NCBI GenBank assembly: GCA_019637795.1
Contig: JAHBUY010000001.1
Coordinates: 579,001 to 643,000, forward strand
Source of the DNA: a bacterium
Lineage (GTDB): Bacteria > Desulfobacterota > Binatia > HRBIN30 > CADEER01
Length of the DNA stretch: 64,000 bases
Reading direction: 5' to 3'
Both the position numbers and the translations under genes were made by a program. The number at the start of each line of letters is the position of its first letter. The stretch's first letter is position 1. Of the stretch, positions 32,258 to 42,408 are shown piece after piece. The notes under the pieces are model-generated. The model was not told the origin of the DNA. It saw only the letters and a list, made by a program, of their open reading frames with translations, and did no database searches.

Positions 32258-35200
32258 TCAGTCACCGAGGGCGATGCGGTCGCCGAGCTGGCGCAGCGCG
32301 CCGTCTTCCAGCAGGTGCTGCAGCGCCATCTCGAAGGCGCCGCGGATTCGGGAGCCGACCCGCTGGTGGCCGACGTGCACCGCGGCGGCTTTGATGAGCG
32401 CGTCGAGGGGCATGGCGCCGGACGCGTGCAACACGGCGACGATGGCCTCGCGGCGCATCTGGTGCGTGACCAGTGCCGGGTCGATCGGCTCGCCCACCGT
32501 CCGCAGCGGCGCGGCGGCTTCGACGCGCGGCGGGGCGGACGCCGTGGCGACCGGGGCGGCCGTCTCCGCGACGATCTCCGGTGGCTTCAACTCGCCGTTC
32601 GCGCCGCGGCCGGCGGGACGCCGGGAACGCGCGACCGCCGCGTCGTACGCCTGCCGCAGGCGCGCGATCTCGGCATCGCGCGCCAGGCGCCAATCGGTGG
32701 ACCAGATGCGGTGCAGCGTCCACCCCAGGTTCTCCAGCACGGCCTGGCGCAGGCGGTCGCGGTCGCGGGCCGTCGCCGCCGAATGATACGTGGCGCCGTC
32801 GCATTCGATTCCGAGCACGTGCCGGCCGGGCAGCGCGGGATCCCGCGCCGCGAGATCGATCCGGTAGCCGGAGCACCCCACCTGCCGATCCATGCGCCAG
32901 CCGAGGCTCTCGCACACCGACAGCACGTCCTCCTCGAACGGCGATTCGCAGTCGGCGAGCGCATCGACCGAGACCGCGGCCTGCAGCGCCCGCACGCCGT
33001 CGCGGGCGTAGGCGAGAAACTCGCGCAGATGGCGCACGCCGAGCGAGCCCGTGCGCGACAGGTCGATCTCTTCCGGATCCATCGACGACACGACGATCAG
33101 GCGCTCGCGGGCGCGGGTCACCGCCACGTTGAGCCGGCGCTCGCCGCCCTGGCGATTCATGGGGCCGAAGTTGAGGGTCATGCGCCCCGTCGCGTCCTTG
33201 CCGAAGGTGGTCGAGAAGATCATCACGTCGCGCTCGTCGCCCTGGACATTCTCGAGGTTCTTGACGAACACCGGCTCCGGCGCGGCGGCGCTGAAGTACG
33301 GCTCGATCTCGGGATGCGCGAGGCGCTGCTCCTCCAACAGCGTCTCGATGAGGTCCTGCTGCTGGATGTTGAACGTCACCACGCCGATCGAGCGCTGACG
33401 ACGCTCCGGATCGCGCAGGCGTTCGACGATCAGATCGACCACCCGGCGTGCCTCGACCTCGTTGCGCCGCGAGGCGCCGCGATCGAAGACGCCCGGCACG
33501 CGCACGAGCTCGACGCCGCAGCCCTCCGCCTCGGGATCGGCGGCGGGAAACGTCACCAGCCCGTTGCCGTAGTAGTTGCGGTTGGAGAACGCGATCAGTC
33601 GCTCGTCGCGGCTGCGGTAGTGCCAGGCGAGCATCAGCCGCGGCACGCCGGACACGAACGCTTCGTCGAGCACGCTCTCCGCATCCTGCGGCACGCCGTC
33701 GGCGACGGGCTCGTCGCCGCCGTCGCCGCCGGTGAAGAAGTCGGTCGGCGGCATCTGCTGTGGGTCGCCGACGACGATCACCTGGCGGCCGCGCCAGAGC
33801 GCGCCGACCGCATCCGCCGTGCGCACCTGCGACGCCTCGTCGAAGATCACGGCGTCGAACTTCTCGCACTCGACGGGCAGGAAGTGCGCCACCGCCAGCG
33901 GACTCATGAGCATGCAGGGCGTGAGTCGCGGCACCAGCGTCGGCAGCTCGGCCAGGAGACGGCGCACCGGCATCCTGCGGCGGCGCCGCGCCGCTTCGCG
34001 GCGCAGGATGCCCACCTCGCTCTGCGCATGCACGGCAGCGGTCGGCGCAGGCCGGCGCTGCAGCACCTGGCGACGAGCGCGTCCCTGCCCGGCCGCGAAG
34101 AGCTCGCGGTCGGCATGGCGGAACGCCTCCACCACGCGGTCGTGCTCCCGACCGCGGAACTGCCCGAGGATCGGATGCACTTCGGTCATCTCGGCGACCC
34201 ACGCCTTGAGGAATCCAGCTTCGTAGGCGCGCGCGATGTCCGTTTCCGGGGCTCGGCCCTCGCGCAGCTCGTTCACGAACGCCCGCAGTCCGATCTTCTC
34301 CGCTTCTGTCGCCGCCGCCTCGGACGCCGTCTTGTCACGCAGGCGCGGCAGCGCTGCCGCGGCGGCGGTCGCGAACGCCGCGGTGTCGCGCAGTCGGCCA
34401 ACCGGGTCCGTCGCGCCGAACGCTTCGACGCGATCGACCGCCAGGACCTCGGCAGCGTGGTCCGCAGCGCTCCGCACCCTGGCCAGCGCGTCCCCGACGG
34501 CTGCGACGTGCGAGGATGCGTCGGCGGCGGACAGCGCGGGCATCGCCGGCCTGGCGGCAGCATCGGCTCGCGCCGCGCCGGCGAGCCGCTCCATCGCGGC
34601 ATCCCAGCGCGCCACCATCTCGGCGCGCGCGAACGTCTCGGCCGGGGTCCGGGCCCCGGCGAACGCGGGTCCCATCAACTGCGCAACCGCCGCAGACGCT
34701 TCGTCGAGCGTCGCGGCATCGCGGCGCACCGCAATGGCGAGATCCAGATCCGCCAGCAGCGAAGCGGGCGCGCCCAGCCGGCCCTTCACGACGCCGCGCA
34801 ACGTGGCGCGCGATCCGCGCAGCGCCAGCCAGCGCGCCAGCGCCCACCGCCCCTGCGCGGCGCGGATCTGGGCGGCCAGGGCGGCGGCGTCGAGGGCGAA
34901 GAACCCAGCATTCCAGCGCTCCGCGAGGGCATCGCGCGCCGCGGCGTGACGCGCGGCGACGGCGCCGAGCTCGGCCAGCGCGGTCAGATAGTCGGCGCGG
35001 TCCGCCCGTCCGCTCAGCTCCCGGACCCAGGCGGGCGGCGCCTGCGCCAGGATCTCGAGCAGCGCGAGCACGGCATCGGGCATCGCGTGCGCATCGTCGG
35101 AGGCGATGCCGATGGCCGCCACCGCGCCGTCGAGCGCGGCGGACGCAGCGTGCGCATCACGGGCCAGCGCGGCCAGCGCCGCCGCCGCCGCCTCCTGGCG

Positions 35201-37879
35201 CCGTTCGGTCCAGGTCGCGAGGCGGACGGCGCGCAGCGGGTGCTCGCGCCATCCGCCGCAATCGCGGATGGCCGCCTCCAGCGATCCGAGCGCCCGCAGG
35301 CGCTCCTCGAACACGGCGCGCGTCGTCTCGAGGAGATCGTCGTGCTCGACCGCCGGCGCCGCGACGTCGCGTAGCGCGTGCCGCCGCGCCGAGGCCCGGA
35401 AGAAGGAGAGCCCCAGCGGCGTCGGCTCGTGCAGCCGCTGCACGAACGCGTTCAGGCGCGTGCGCGTCTCCTCGACGCGCTGCGCGACGCGGTCGAAGTC
35501 GTCGTCGCCGGGGAGGTGTCGATCGCCGTCGAGGGCGTTGACCAGGGTCGCCGACACCACGCCGGGATCGGCCTTCTCGCTGTGCAGCTCCAGGCACGCG
35601 GAGCCGAGTCCGGCGCGGGCGAGGCGATGGGCCACCACCGAGAGCGCGGCGCGCTTCTCGGCCACGAACAGCACGCGACGCCCGGCCGCGAGGAGGCAGG
35701 CGATCATGTTGGTGATGGTCTGCGATTTGCCGGTGCCCGGCGGCCCCTGCAGCACGAACGACTTCCCCGCCAGCGCCGCCTGCACCGCCGAGAGCTGGCT
35801 GGAATCGCAATCGACGACGAGCGGCAGATCGGCGGCGCGCACCAGCTCGTCGAGCCGACGCGGCTCGGGGAACACGACCTCGTCGCCGCCATTGCCGTAG
35901 CGCTCGATGCGCTCGCCCCCGAGCTTCGGCTCCAGGCGGGCGAGAAAGTCGTTCGGCGACGCATGACCGGAGGCGAAGATCGTCTGCAGATCCTTCGCCA
36001 TGACCTGCTTGCGGTAGTCGAACATCCCGAGCGTCGCGATCGGCACGACCTCGAAGCGACGCCGGCGCACGACCGCGTCCGAGATCATCGCGAAGACCGC
36101 GGGCACGTCGATGCCGCAGTCGTCCTCGGGCAGATCCGCCGCCAGGCCGGACAGGTCGATGTCGAAGTCGCGCCGCAGCTTCTGCACCAGCGCGGTGTTC
36201 AGCACCGCTTCCGCATCGGCCATCCGCAGGGTGAAGTCGCCGCCGACCGAGATCCGTTCGAGGTGGGCGGGGACCATCAACAACGGTGCGTAGCGCGCCT
36301 GCGCCGACGACTCGCTCTCGTACCAGCGCAGGAATCCGATGGCGACGTGCAGGGCGGAGATCCCCTTCTCCTCGATCGACTGGCAGTGCTTCTTCCACAG
36401 CGCCTTGACGCGCTCCGGCACCGTCTTGCCGCCGGGATCGGCGACGAGAACGCGGCGCTCCTGCTGCTGCGCCAGGAAGGCGCGGAATGCGACCGTCGCC
36501 TCGTGATCGGTGGTCGGCGGGGAGGCAGGCGCATCGGCGCGGATGCGGAAGACGACGCCGTCGGCGAGATCGTTCTCGAAGGCCGCCACGTCGGGCACCG
36601 CCAGGGTGATGCCCCGTTTCGGGCGCAGCCCACCCCAGGCGTTGGGGTCATCGGCCATGGTGCCGCCGATGAGCTCGTTGCGCAGCGTGAGATCGACCAG
36701 GGTGTCGATCCAGGCCTCGAAGCGACTGGTCAGCCTGCGCTGGCCGGGATCGGCGTCGCGTCGCAGCGGGGTGGTCGTCGGCAGGGTCAGATCGGGATGA
36801 TCGACCGGGACCCCCTGCCCCTCCGCGACCACGTCGTCCACGACCGCATTCAGGGGCCGGATCCCGAGCAGACGTGCCGCCGAGATGTCGATCAGCTCGT
36901 GGAACGCGTTGTCGGTGACCTGCGCCAGCGCAGCGCTGCAGGCGTCCCTGAACGACACGGGCGGGCGCGTCGTCGCGCTGGTCGTCTCGACCAGGACCAG
37001 GGACCCGAGTCCGCCGGCGGCTCCGGCGCGACCGCGCACGACCGAGGCGTCGGTTTCGATGGCGTCGAGAAGGCCGGCGTCGCTGCTCAGCCAGAAGCCG
37101 GCGAAGGCATGACCGCGAAGCAGCACGAGCACGGCGCGGAGCCCGCACGCCTCGAGCGCCGCGGCGTACCAGGTCGCCACCTCGATGCAGTTGCCCTGCT
37201 TCTCCTGCCGCAGCGCCTCCGGGAATCGGACCTTCTGGCCGCCTTCCTCGAACGACGCCGGCGTGCCGAGGTAGGTGATGCCGCGCTTCTGAATGGCGCC
37301 GTAGACGGCCGCCGCCTGTTCCTTCACGCGCTCCGCCGAGCCCGACTGGTAGCCGTCGAGCTCCGTCCGCCCGAACTGCTCCTGCTGCACCTGGCTCGCC
37401 TCGGAGACCAGCTCGCGGATGGCCGGGTGATTGGGCATGACGAAGGCGGCGATCAGGTCGCGCCGGATGGCGCGGTGCCACTCGTTGTGCGCCAGCACCA
37501 TGAGCGGCTCGCGCGCCGTCGCCACCTCGGCGCCGCGCCAGAGCAGGCGGACCGTCAGCGTCGCGACCTCGGCTTCGATCAACTCCTTCAGCCGCCCCAG
37601 GTCGGCCGCGCACGCCGGCCCCTGAATCGCCGCCTCCGCGCCGGGGTTGATCGGCGTCAGCGCGAAGCTGGCCGGATGGAGATAGCCCGGCTCGCAGGAC
37701 AGCTCGACGGTCAGATCCCGCACCACGGACTCCGCCCCGTTGACGACGGTGATCTCGACGACCGGCAGGACCCGATGCGCGGCCGCCGCCCAGTAGAGCG
37801 GCCCGCTCGCGGCGACGCGCACGCTCAGTGCCCCCGGGGCAGGGGGCTGGGGCTGGTTCACGGGCGCTGAGGTATCCAT
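32258..37879 (-). CDS. DUF4011 superfamily-1 helicase with Vsr-like nuclease and DUF3320
   Basis: This 1873-aa protein has an N-terminal beta-rich region, then a transglutaminase-like segment (KQGNCIEVATWYAA, RGHAFAGFWL, about 225-262) characteristic of DUF4011. An SF1 helicase core follows: Walker A LQGPPGTGKSQTITNM (about 710), FDEASQV (about 1343), and VAVTRARERLIV (about 1588). A Vsr/DUF559-like nuclease comes next (IDLAARDP, GIECDGATYHSAATARDRDR, about 1675-1725), then DUF3320 at the C-terminus. This domain order is associated with predicted defence helicases (sometimes listed as Hhe-like). The ATG is at 37879. It is 21 bp after a small gene and belongs to the SNF2-SbcDC operon. Confidence 0.87.
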   Translation of the reverse strand: MDTSAPVNQPQPPAPGALSVRVAASGPLYWAAAAHRVLPVVEITVVNGAESVVRDLTVELSCEPGYLHPASFALTPINPGAEAAIQGPACAADLGRLKELIEAEVATLTVRLLWRGAEVATAREPLMVLAHNEWHRAIRRDLIAAFVMPNHPAIRELVSEASQVQQEQFGRTELDGYQSGSAERVKEQAAAVYGAIQKRGITYLGTPASFEEGGQKVRFPEALRQEKQGNCIEVATWYAAALEACGLRAVLVLLRGHAFAGFWLSSDAGLLDAIETDASVVRGRAGAAGGLGSLVLVETTSATTRPPVSFRDACSAALAQVTDNAFHELIDISAARLLGIRPLNAVVDDVVAEGQGVPVDHPDLTLPTTTPLRRDADPGQRRLTSRFEAWIDTLVDLTLRNELIGGTMADDPNAWGGLRPKRGITLAVPDVAAFENDLADGVVFRIRADAPASPPTTDHEATVAFRAFLAQQQERRVLVADPGGKTVPERVKALWKKHCQSIEEKGISALHVAIGFLRWYESESSAQARYAPLLMVPAHLERISVGGDFTLRMADAEAVLNTALVQKLRRDFDIDLSGLAADLPEDDCGIDVPAVFAMISDAVVRRRRFEVVPIATLGMFDYRKQVMAKDLQTIFASGHASPNDFLARLEPKLGGERIERYGNGGDEVVFPEPRRLDELVRAADLPLVVDCDSSQLSAVQAALAGKSFVLQGPPGTGKSQTITNMIACLLAAGRRVLFVAEKRAALSVVAHRLARAGLGSACLELHSEKADPGVVSATLVNALDGDRHLPGDDDFDRVAQRVEETRTRLNAFVQRLHEPTPLGLSFFRASARRHALRDVAAPAVEHDDLLETTRAVFEERLRALGSLEAAIRDCGGWREHPLRAVRLATWTERRQEAAAAALAALARDAHAASAALDGAVAAIGIASDDAHAMPDAVLALLEILAQAPPAWVRELSGRADRADYLTALAELGAVAARHAAARDALAERWNAGFFALDAAALAAQIRAAQGRWALARWLALRGSRATLRGVVKGRLGAPASLLADLDLAIAVRRDAATLDEASAAVAQLMGPAFAGARTPAETFARAEMVARWDAAMERLAGAARADAAARPAMPALSAADASSHVAAVGDALARVRSAADHAAEVLAVDRVEAFGATDPVGRLRDTAAFATAAAAALPRLRDKTASEAAATEAEKIGLRAFVNELREGRAPETDIARAYEAGFLKAWVAEMTEVHPILGQFRGREHDRVVEAFRHADRELFAAGQGRARRQVLQRRPAPTAAVHAQSEVGILRREAARRRRRMPVRRLLAELPTLVPRLTPCMLMSPLAVAHFLPVECEKFDAVIFDEASQVRTADAVGALWRGRQVIVVGDPQQMPPTDFFTGGDGGDEPVADGVPQDAESVLDEAFVSGVPRLMLAWHYRSRDERLIAFSNRNYYGNGLVTFPAADPEAEGCGVELVRVPGVFDRGASRRNEVEARRVVDLIVERLRDPERRQRSIGVVTFNIQQQDLIETLLEEQRLAHPEIEPYFSAAAPEPVFVKNLENVQGDERDVMIFSTTFGKDATGRMTLNFGPMNRQGGERRLNVAVTRARERLIVVSSMDPEEIDLSRTGSLGVRHLREFLAYARDGVRALQAAVSVDALADCESPFEEDVLSVCESLGWRMDRQVGCSGYRIDLAARDPALPGRHVLGIECDGATYHSAATARDRDRLRQAVLENLGWTLHRIWSTDWRLARDAEIARLRQAYDAAVARSRRPAGRGANGELKPPEIVAETAAPVATASAPPRVEAAAPLRTVGEPIDPALVTHQMRREAIVAVLHASGAMPLDALIKAAAVHVGHQRVGSRIRGAFEMALQHLLEDGALRQLGDRIALGD

Positions 37880-37900
37880 CGCAGTGCGGTCCGACGGCGG

Positions 37901-38161
37901 CTACTTCAGCCGCAGCTCCATCCGCGTCGCGAAGTCCTCCCAGGAGCGGCGGAACGCGGTCCCGTAGCGGCGGTTGCGGTACGGCTTCCAGAAGATGGAG
38001 CCGCGCCCGACCTCGACGACGCCGATCTCCTCCTCGTCGGCGAAGACGCGGAACGCGAACCAGTTGCCGGTGTTCTTCGGCAGCATCATCCCCGTCTTGC
38101 GCTGACCGAGCACCAGCTCGACCTCGTACTTGGGTTCGACGGTCTTCTTCTTCCGCGCCAT
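37901..38161 (-). CDS. Small basic hypothetical protein (86 aa)
   Basis: The sequence begins MARKKKTVEPKYEVELVLGQ and ends RRSWEDFATRMELRLK. It is probably a compact beta fold. No family was recognised. AAGGAG lies 6 nt before the ATG at 38161. It lies between the HNH gene and the DUF4011 helicase gene with gaps of 18 and 21 bp, so it is co-transcribed and could be an accessory subunit. Confidence 0.7.
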   Translation of the reverse strand: MARKKKTVEPKYEVELVLGQRKTGMMLPKNTGNWFAFRVFADEEEIGVVEVGRGSIFWKPYRNRRYGTAFRRSWEDFATRMELRLK

Positions 38162-38179
38162 CGCACTCTCCTTCGGTCG

Positions 38180-39106
38180 TCACTCGCCGAGGAACACCGA
38201 CGAGGTGTGCCAGTCCAGGAACTCGCGGTTCGGCCGGTCCTCGGCTGTCTTGGGCAACCAGATCTCGCGCCCGCGGAGCGCGTAATAGTGTTCGCCGTTG
38301 TTGAAGTCGTCCTTGAGGCGGCGGCTGATACGAATGCGATACTCCGGCGTCACGCCGACGTACCCGCGGTCGAACAGCGTGTGGATGTCCGAGCGGAGCA
38401 GCAGCCCATTGTCGATGCGGTGGCCGCCTTCGCGAGTGACCGGCCGGATGTGGGCCGCCTGTAGGACGGGTAACGCCTTCTCACCCGTGAGGGCGCAGCG
38501 GCGCTCGTACGTGTCGGTTACCAGCAACCGGAAGGCGCCCTGCCCCAGACGTTGCCGCACGAGCCGCGGCGCGCTCCACAGCTCGCCCGCGATTTCGCGC
38601 ACGCCGAGGCGGCCAGCGTTCGCCTGTACCCGTTCCTGGACAGCGCGCCAGAGCGCGGCGCCAACGCCAGATGTGGCGTCATAGGTCTTTCCCTGGACGA
38701 CGTTCTTCTTCAGATCGGCAGGCGCCGGAATCCACTGGTCGCGAGGGAAGAAGAAGGGCTCGCGCAGGACGATGCAGCCGATCACGTAGTTGGCGCGCCG
38801 ATCGAGCGGCTCGTGGCGCAATCGCGCGAGACGACCGCGCATGTCGTCGAGCGTCGCCAGGCCGTTGCGCTCACCGAACGCCTCCCACGCCAGGTCGAGC
38901 GGGCACAGAGTGGCGTGTTCGAACAAGCCGCCGCCAACGATGAAGTGATCCGGATAGTGCAGCTTGAAGAGGAACGGATCGCCGGGCGCGAGCGCCCGAA
39001 AGAGCCGCGACCCGCCGGGCTGCCAGAAGTTGACTTCGTCCAACTCCGGCCGCGCCGCGAGGAATCGGTACCAGTCGCCATCGGTGATGCCGATGAAGAG
39101 CTTCAT
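38180..39106 (-). CDS. HNH endonuclease with N-terminal PUA/EVE-like domain
   Basis: This 308-aa protein has an N-terminal beta domain (MKLFIGITDGDWYRFLAARP, FLFKLHYPDHFIVGGG) like the PUA/EVE-type readers that sense modified bases, and a C-terminal HNH nuclease: CALTGEKALPVLQAAHI, NGLLLRSDIHTLFDRGY. This pairing suggests a modification-dependent nuclease. The start overlaps the SbcC-like stop as ATGA. Base specificity cannot be read from the sequence. Confidence 0.82.
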   Translation of the reverse strand: MKLFIGITDGDWYRFLAARPELDEVNFWQPGGSRLFRALAPGDPFLFKLHYPDHFIVGGGLFEHATLCPLDLAWEAFGERNGLATLDDMRGRLARLRHEPLDRRANYVIGCIVLREPFFFPRDQWIPAPADLKKNVVQGKTYDATSGVGAALWRAVQERVQANAGRLGVREIAGELWSAPRLVRQRLGQGAFRLLVTDTYERRCALTGEKALPVLQAAHIRPVTREGGHRIDNGLLLRSDIHTLFDRGYVGVTPEYRIRISRRLKDDFNNGEHYYALRGREIWLPKTAEDRPNREFLDWHTSSVFLGE

Positions 39107-42100
39107 CGCCCCGCCTCCCGCGGATGCGAGCTGAGCGAAGCCGGATCGCCGACGGACCTGCGCGCCGCCGCCAGTGGGTATCGCTGGATCGCGCGCCCGA
39201 GGTTCACGGCGCGGAGCAGACCGCTGTCGCGTACGACGTCATCGCCCGTGGGGAACTCGTTGGCGTCGAGATAGTCCTCCGGCCGACAGGTCAGCAGGAC
39301 GATCTGGATGCGCTCCGCGGCGCTGAGCAAGCGGTCGCGGAACCAGTCGATCTTGGCCGGGTCGCACTGGCTCAGGTGGTCGTCGAGGACGATGAAGGTG
39401 CCGAGCTGCTCGGCGATGCACAGGCGGAAGATGGTGCCGAGCTGGTCCTGCGTGCCGGCGGAGAGGAGCGTGTAGGAGCGCAGCTCGCCGGCTGCCTCGA
39501 CGCATTGTTCCGGTAGATCCAGGTCCTGCCCGACCGCGATCGGGCCGTAGCGCCCGCCGGTCACGGCGCCGAACTGCTCGGCGAGCGGACCCGCGAGCGC
39601 CCGGCCGAGATGGGCGCCGTCGCTGTTCTCTGCCTCCCGCAGCGTGTCCTGGAGCAGCCTCCACCCCCTGAGCTCGACCTCGATCCGTCGCTGGCGGTCG
39701 AGCGCGAGCTGCAGGGCGCGCTCGACGTCCTGGAGGTTCTCGCGGACGACGTTCCCGCCCACCTGCTCGAGCGCGCCGCGCGCCTGGAATATCCGGCTGC
39801 GCGTGTCCTCGATCGCGGCCCTGATCTGACGGACGCGCTGCTCCGCCGCCTCGATCTCCGCCTCGCCGGCCGGGATCGCTGGCACCGGCAGAGCGGCGAG
39901 CCGCCGCGTGATCTCCTCGACCTTCGCCTCCGCCGCCGGCAGATCGAGCCGTTCCGCCTGGCGGCGGCGCTCCTCGAGGCTACCCGAAGCGCGCGCAAGA
40001 TCCTGCCGCAACTCATCCCGCGCCGTGCGGGCGGCGCGCACCGCCTCTTCCGCCGCTTCGAGACGTTCGCCCGCGGCCTGCCGCTCCTGCCGCGCCTGGG
40101 CGAGCTCGTCTTCCGCCTGGTGCGACATCGCCTCGATGCGAGCGGCGAGGTCGGTGAGCGACGGCTCGATCTCCGCGAGCTCGCGGCGCGCATCGCCCAG
40201 GAGCGCGTCCACCCCATCCGGGAACGGCGCCATCGCCTCGGCGGCCATCGCCGCCGCCTGCCGGTGCGCCTCGCCGCAACCCTCCTTCTCCGCGTTCAAC
40301 GCGCCGAGGTTGTCACGCGCGGTCTGCAGCGCCCACGCGGCCTTCCGCGACGCCTCGTCCGCGGCGGCCTTGCGGCGTTCGATCTCGGTCTCCCATCCGG
40401 CGCCGAGGTCGCCGAGCTCCGCCTCCAGCTCCGCGCGATCGCGTCCACCGAGTCCCGATTCCAGATGGCCGACCCGCCGCCGCAACTCTTCCACCCCCTC
40501 CGCCCGCCGCTCCGCTTCGGCCACCCGTTGATCGAGCGCCTCGATCTCGCCGCATCGCTCGGCGACCTGCTTCCGCAGGGCCTCGGCCTGCCGGCATCGC
40601 TCCTCCAGGTCGCCGAGCGACGACACCCCCGCCGCCGCGAGGACAGGCAACGCCTCGCCATTCCAGCGCGCGCGCAGACGCTCCGCCTCGGCGCGCGCCG
40701 TCGCCTCGCCGGCGGTGATCGCGATGTCGAGCAGCTCGTCCACGCGGATCGCAACCGACCGCTTCGCGTCCCGGATCAGCGGCTCCCGGCTGGCAACCTC
40801 TTCGGACGCGCCGCCATCGAGCGCGACCTGCACGCGCACGTCAGCCAGCGGCCGCAGCTCGACCGCGAGTCCGACGTCGAGGCGCGCTTCGGCGAGCTGT
40901 ACCTGGCGCTCGAGCTCCGCAAGCTGCCGCACGACAGCGTCGGCCGGAGCCCGGAGCGCAACGATCCGCTCCTCCAAACCGGCCGACTCCTCGCGGCGCT
41001 TGCTCGCCGTCTCGCGGTCAATCCGCGCCTGGGCGGCCGATTGCTCGGCGGCCTCGAACCGCGCCCGCGCGTCGCGCAGGCGCGCCACCGTCTCGAGCAG
41101 ACTCTGACGCGACACCTCCGCGCGGGCCGCGCCATCCGCCGCGGCGCACGCCGCCAGCGCGCTCTCCGCCGCCACAAGCCGGGCGTTCACGTCGTCCAGC
41201 CGCGTCCGCGCCGCGGACTCCTCCTGGCTACGCTGCCGCGCCGTCTCCGCCGCGGCGACGCTCCGTTGGAGCTCATCGCGCCGCGTCGTCGCCTTCAGGC
41301 GCTCGTTCTCCAGCTCCTGCAACGCGAGTCGCCGCGCCGCCACGCCCTGTTCGCTGCTCACCCGCTGCAGGCGCTGTTCCGCCTCGTCGCGCGCCTGCGC
41401 CGAGGCGGCCGCGGCGGCGCTCTTCTCGGCCAGCGCGCGCTCGGCCAGCTCGACCTGCTCGCCCAGCGCGGACACCGCCTGCTCCGCCTGCGCCAGCTCG
41501 TTCAGCTCCGCCTGGATGGCGTCGGAGGCGGATCGCGCCTGCCGCAACTCCTCCTCCACCGCTGCGCGCGCCGCGCCCTGGGCATACGCCTCGCGAACCG
41601 CGGCCAGGTGACCGTCCGCGTCCGCGAGCTTCGCCATCTGCTCATCGAGCTCGCCGCTGAGCGCCTCCAGCATCCGCTGGGCGCTGATGGTTTCGGTCAG
41701 CTTGGCCTGCAGCGCCTGCTTCTGGGTCTCGAGCGTCTCGATCTCCTGAGCAACGTCCCGGAACGGCGACCTCTGACCTCGTTTGAACTGGCCGGTGGCG
41801 GTGAACGCGTTGTCCACCTGCTCCGCGGCGACGTCCAGGATCCGCTTGAAGAGCGGGTCCTGCGCCAGCGCCTGCAACGCCTCGTTCAACCGCTGGCGCG
41901 CGGACTGGTGGCGGTCGCCCGCGAGCCCGCGAGTGAGGACATCGGGAACGTTGATCTGCTCGGCGAGGAGCACGTTGCAGAGGAAACTGTCCGGCAGCCC
42001 ATGTCCGGCGCCTTTGCCGCCGGGCGGGGCGATGCCCCACTGCAGCAGCGCGCGAAGGTTGCCATCCACCTGGCGACCGCTGGCGTCGGTGGCGAAGGAC

Positions 42101-42408
42101 GCGCCGTCCTTCGAGAACTCGAGGAGCGACGAGCCGTCCGACCCGAAGCGCTTGGTCACGCGCCAGATCTCGTGCGCGTCGGTGCTGAAGGTCAGCGCCA
42201 CCCGCGGCGCGTCGCCGGCGTGCCAGGACGCGAGGTCCTTGGCCGCCGCGGAGCCGTGCGGCAGCAGCAGGACATTGCGGATCGCGGCGGCCAGGCTCGA
42301 CTTGCCGAGATCGTTCGGCCCGTAGAGCACGTTGAGGCCGGCGGCGAGCTCGACCTCGGCGTGCGCGATGCACTGGAAGGCATCGACGGCGACGCGGATC
42401 AGCCGCAT
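39103..42408 (-). CDS. SbcC/Rad50-like SMC-family ATPase
   Basis: This 1101-aa protein has an N-terminal half-ATPase (Walker A YGPNDLGKSSL at about residue 30), a very long central coiled coil (about 200-950), and a C-terminal half with signature SAGTQDQLGTIF and Walker B FIVLDDHLSQCD (about 1005). It differs from true SbcC by lacking a CXXC hook that I can spot. It probably forms a complex with the phosphoesterase encoded immediately upstream. The start ATG at 42408 overlaps that gene by 10 bp; the stop overlaps the HNH gene (ATGA). Confidence 0.86.
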   Translation of the reverse strand: MRLIRVAVDAFQCIAHAEVELAAGLNVLYGPNDLGKSSLAAAIRNVLLLPHGSAAAKDLASWHAGDAPRVALTFSTDAHEIWRVTKRFGSDGSSLLEFSKDGASFATDASGRQVDGNLRALLQWGIAPPGGKGAGHGLPDSFLCNVLLAEQINVPDVLTRGLAGDRHQSARQRLNEALQALAQDPLFKRILDVAAEQVDNAFTATGQFKRGQRSPFRDVAQEIETLETQKQALQAKLTETISAQRMLEALSGELDEQMAKLADADGHLAAVREAYAQGAARAAVEEELRQARSASDAIQAELNELAQAEQAVSALGEQVELAERALAEKSAAAAASAQARDEAEQRLQRVSSEQGVAARRLALQELENERLKATTRRDELQRSVAAAETARQRSQEESAARTRLDDVNARLVAAESALAACAAADGAARAEVSRQSLLETVARLRDARARFEAAEQSAAQARIDRETASKRREESAGLEERIVALRAPADAVVRQLAELERQVQLAEARLDVGLAVELRPLADVRVQVALDGGASEEVASREPLIRDAKRSVAIRVDELLDIAITAGEATARAEAERLRARWNGEALPVLAAAGVSSLGDLEERCRQAEALRKQVAERCGEIEALDQRVAEAERRAEGVEELRRRVGHLESGLGGRDRAELEAELGDLGAGWETEIERRKAAADEASRKAAWALQTARDNLGALNAEKEGCGEAHRQAAAMAAEAMAPFPDGVDALLGDARRELAEIEPSLTDLAARIEAMSHQAEDELAQARQERQAAGERLEAAEEAVRAARTARDELRQDLARASGSLEERRRQAERLDLPAAEAKVEEITRRLAALPVPAIPAGEAEIEAAEQRVRQIRAAIEDTRSRIFQARGALEQVGGNVVRENLQDVERALQLALDRQRRIEVELRGWRLLQDTLREAENSDGAHLGRALAGPLAEQFGAVTGGRYGPIAVGQDLDLPEQCVEAAGELRSYTLLSAGTQDQLGTIFRLCIAEQLGTFIVLDDHLSQCDPAKIDWFRDRLLSAAERIQIVLLTCRPEDYLDANEFPTGDDVVRDSGLLRAVNLGRAIQRYPLAAARRSVGDPASLSSHPREAGR

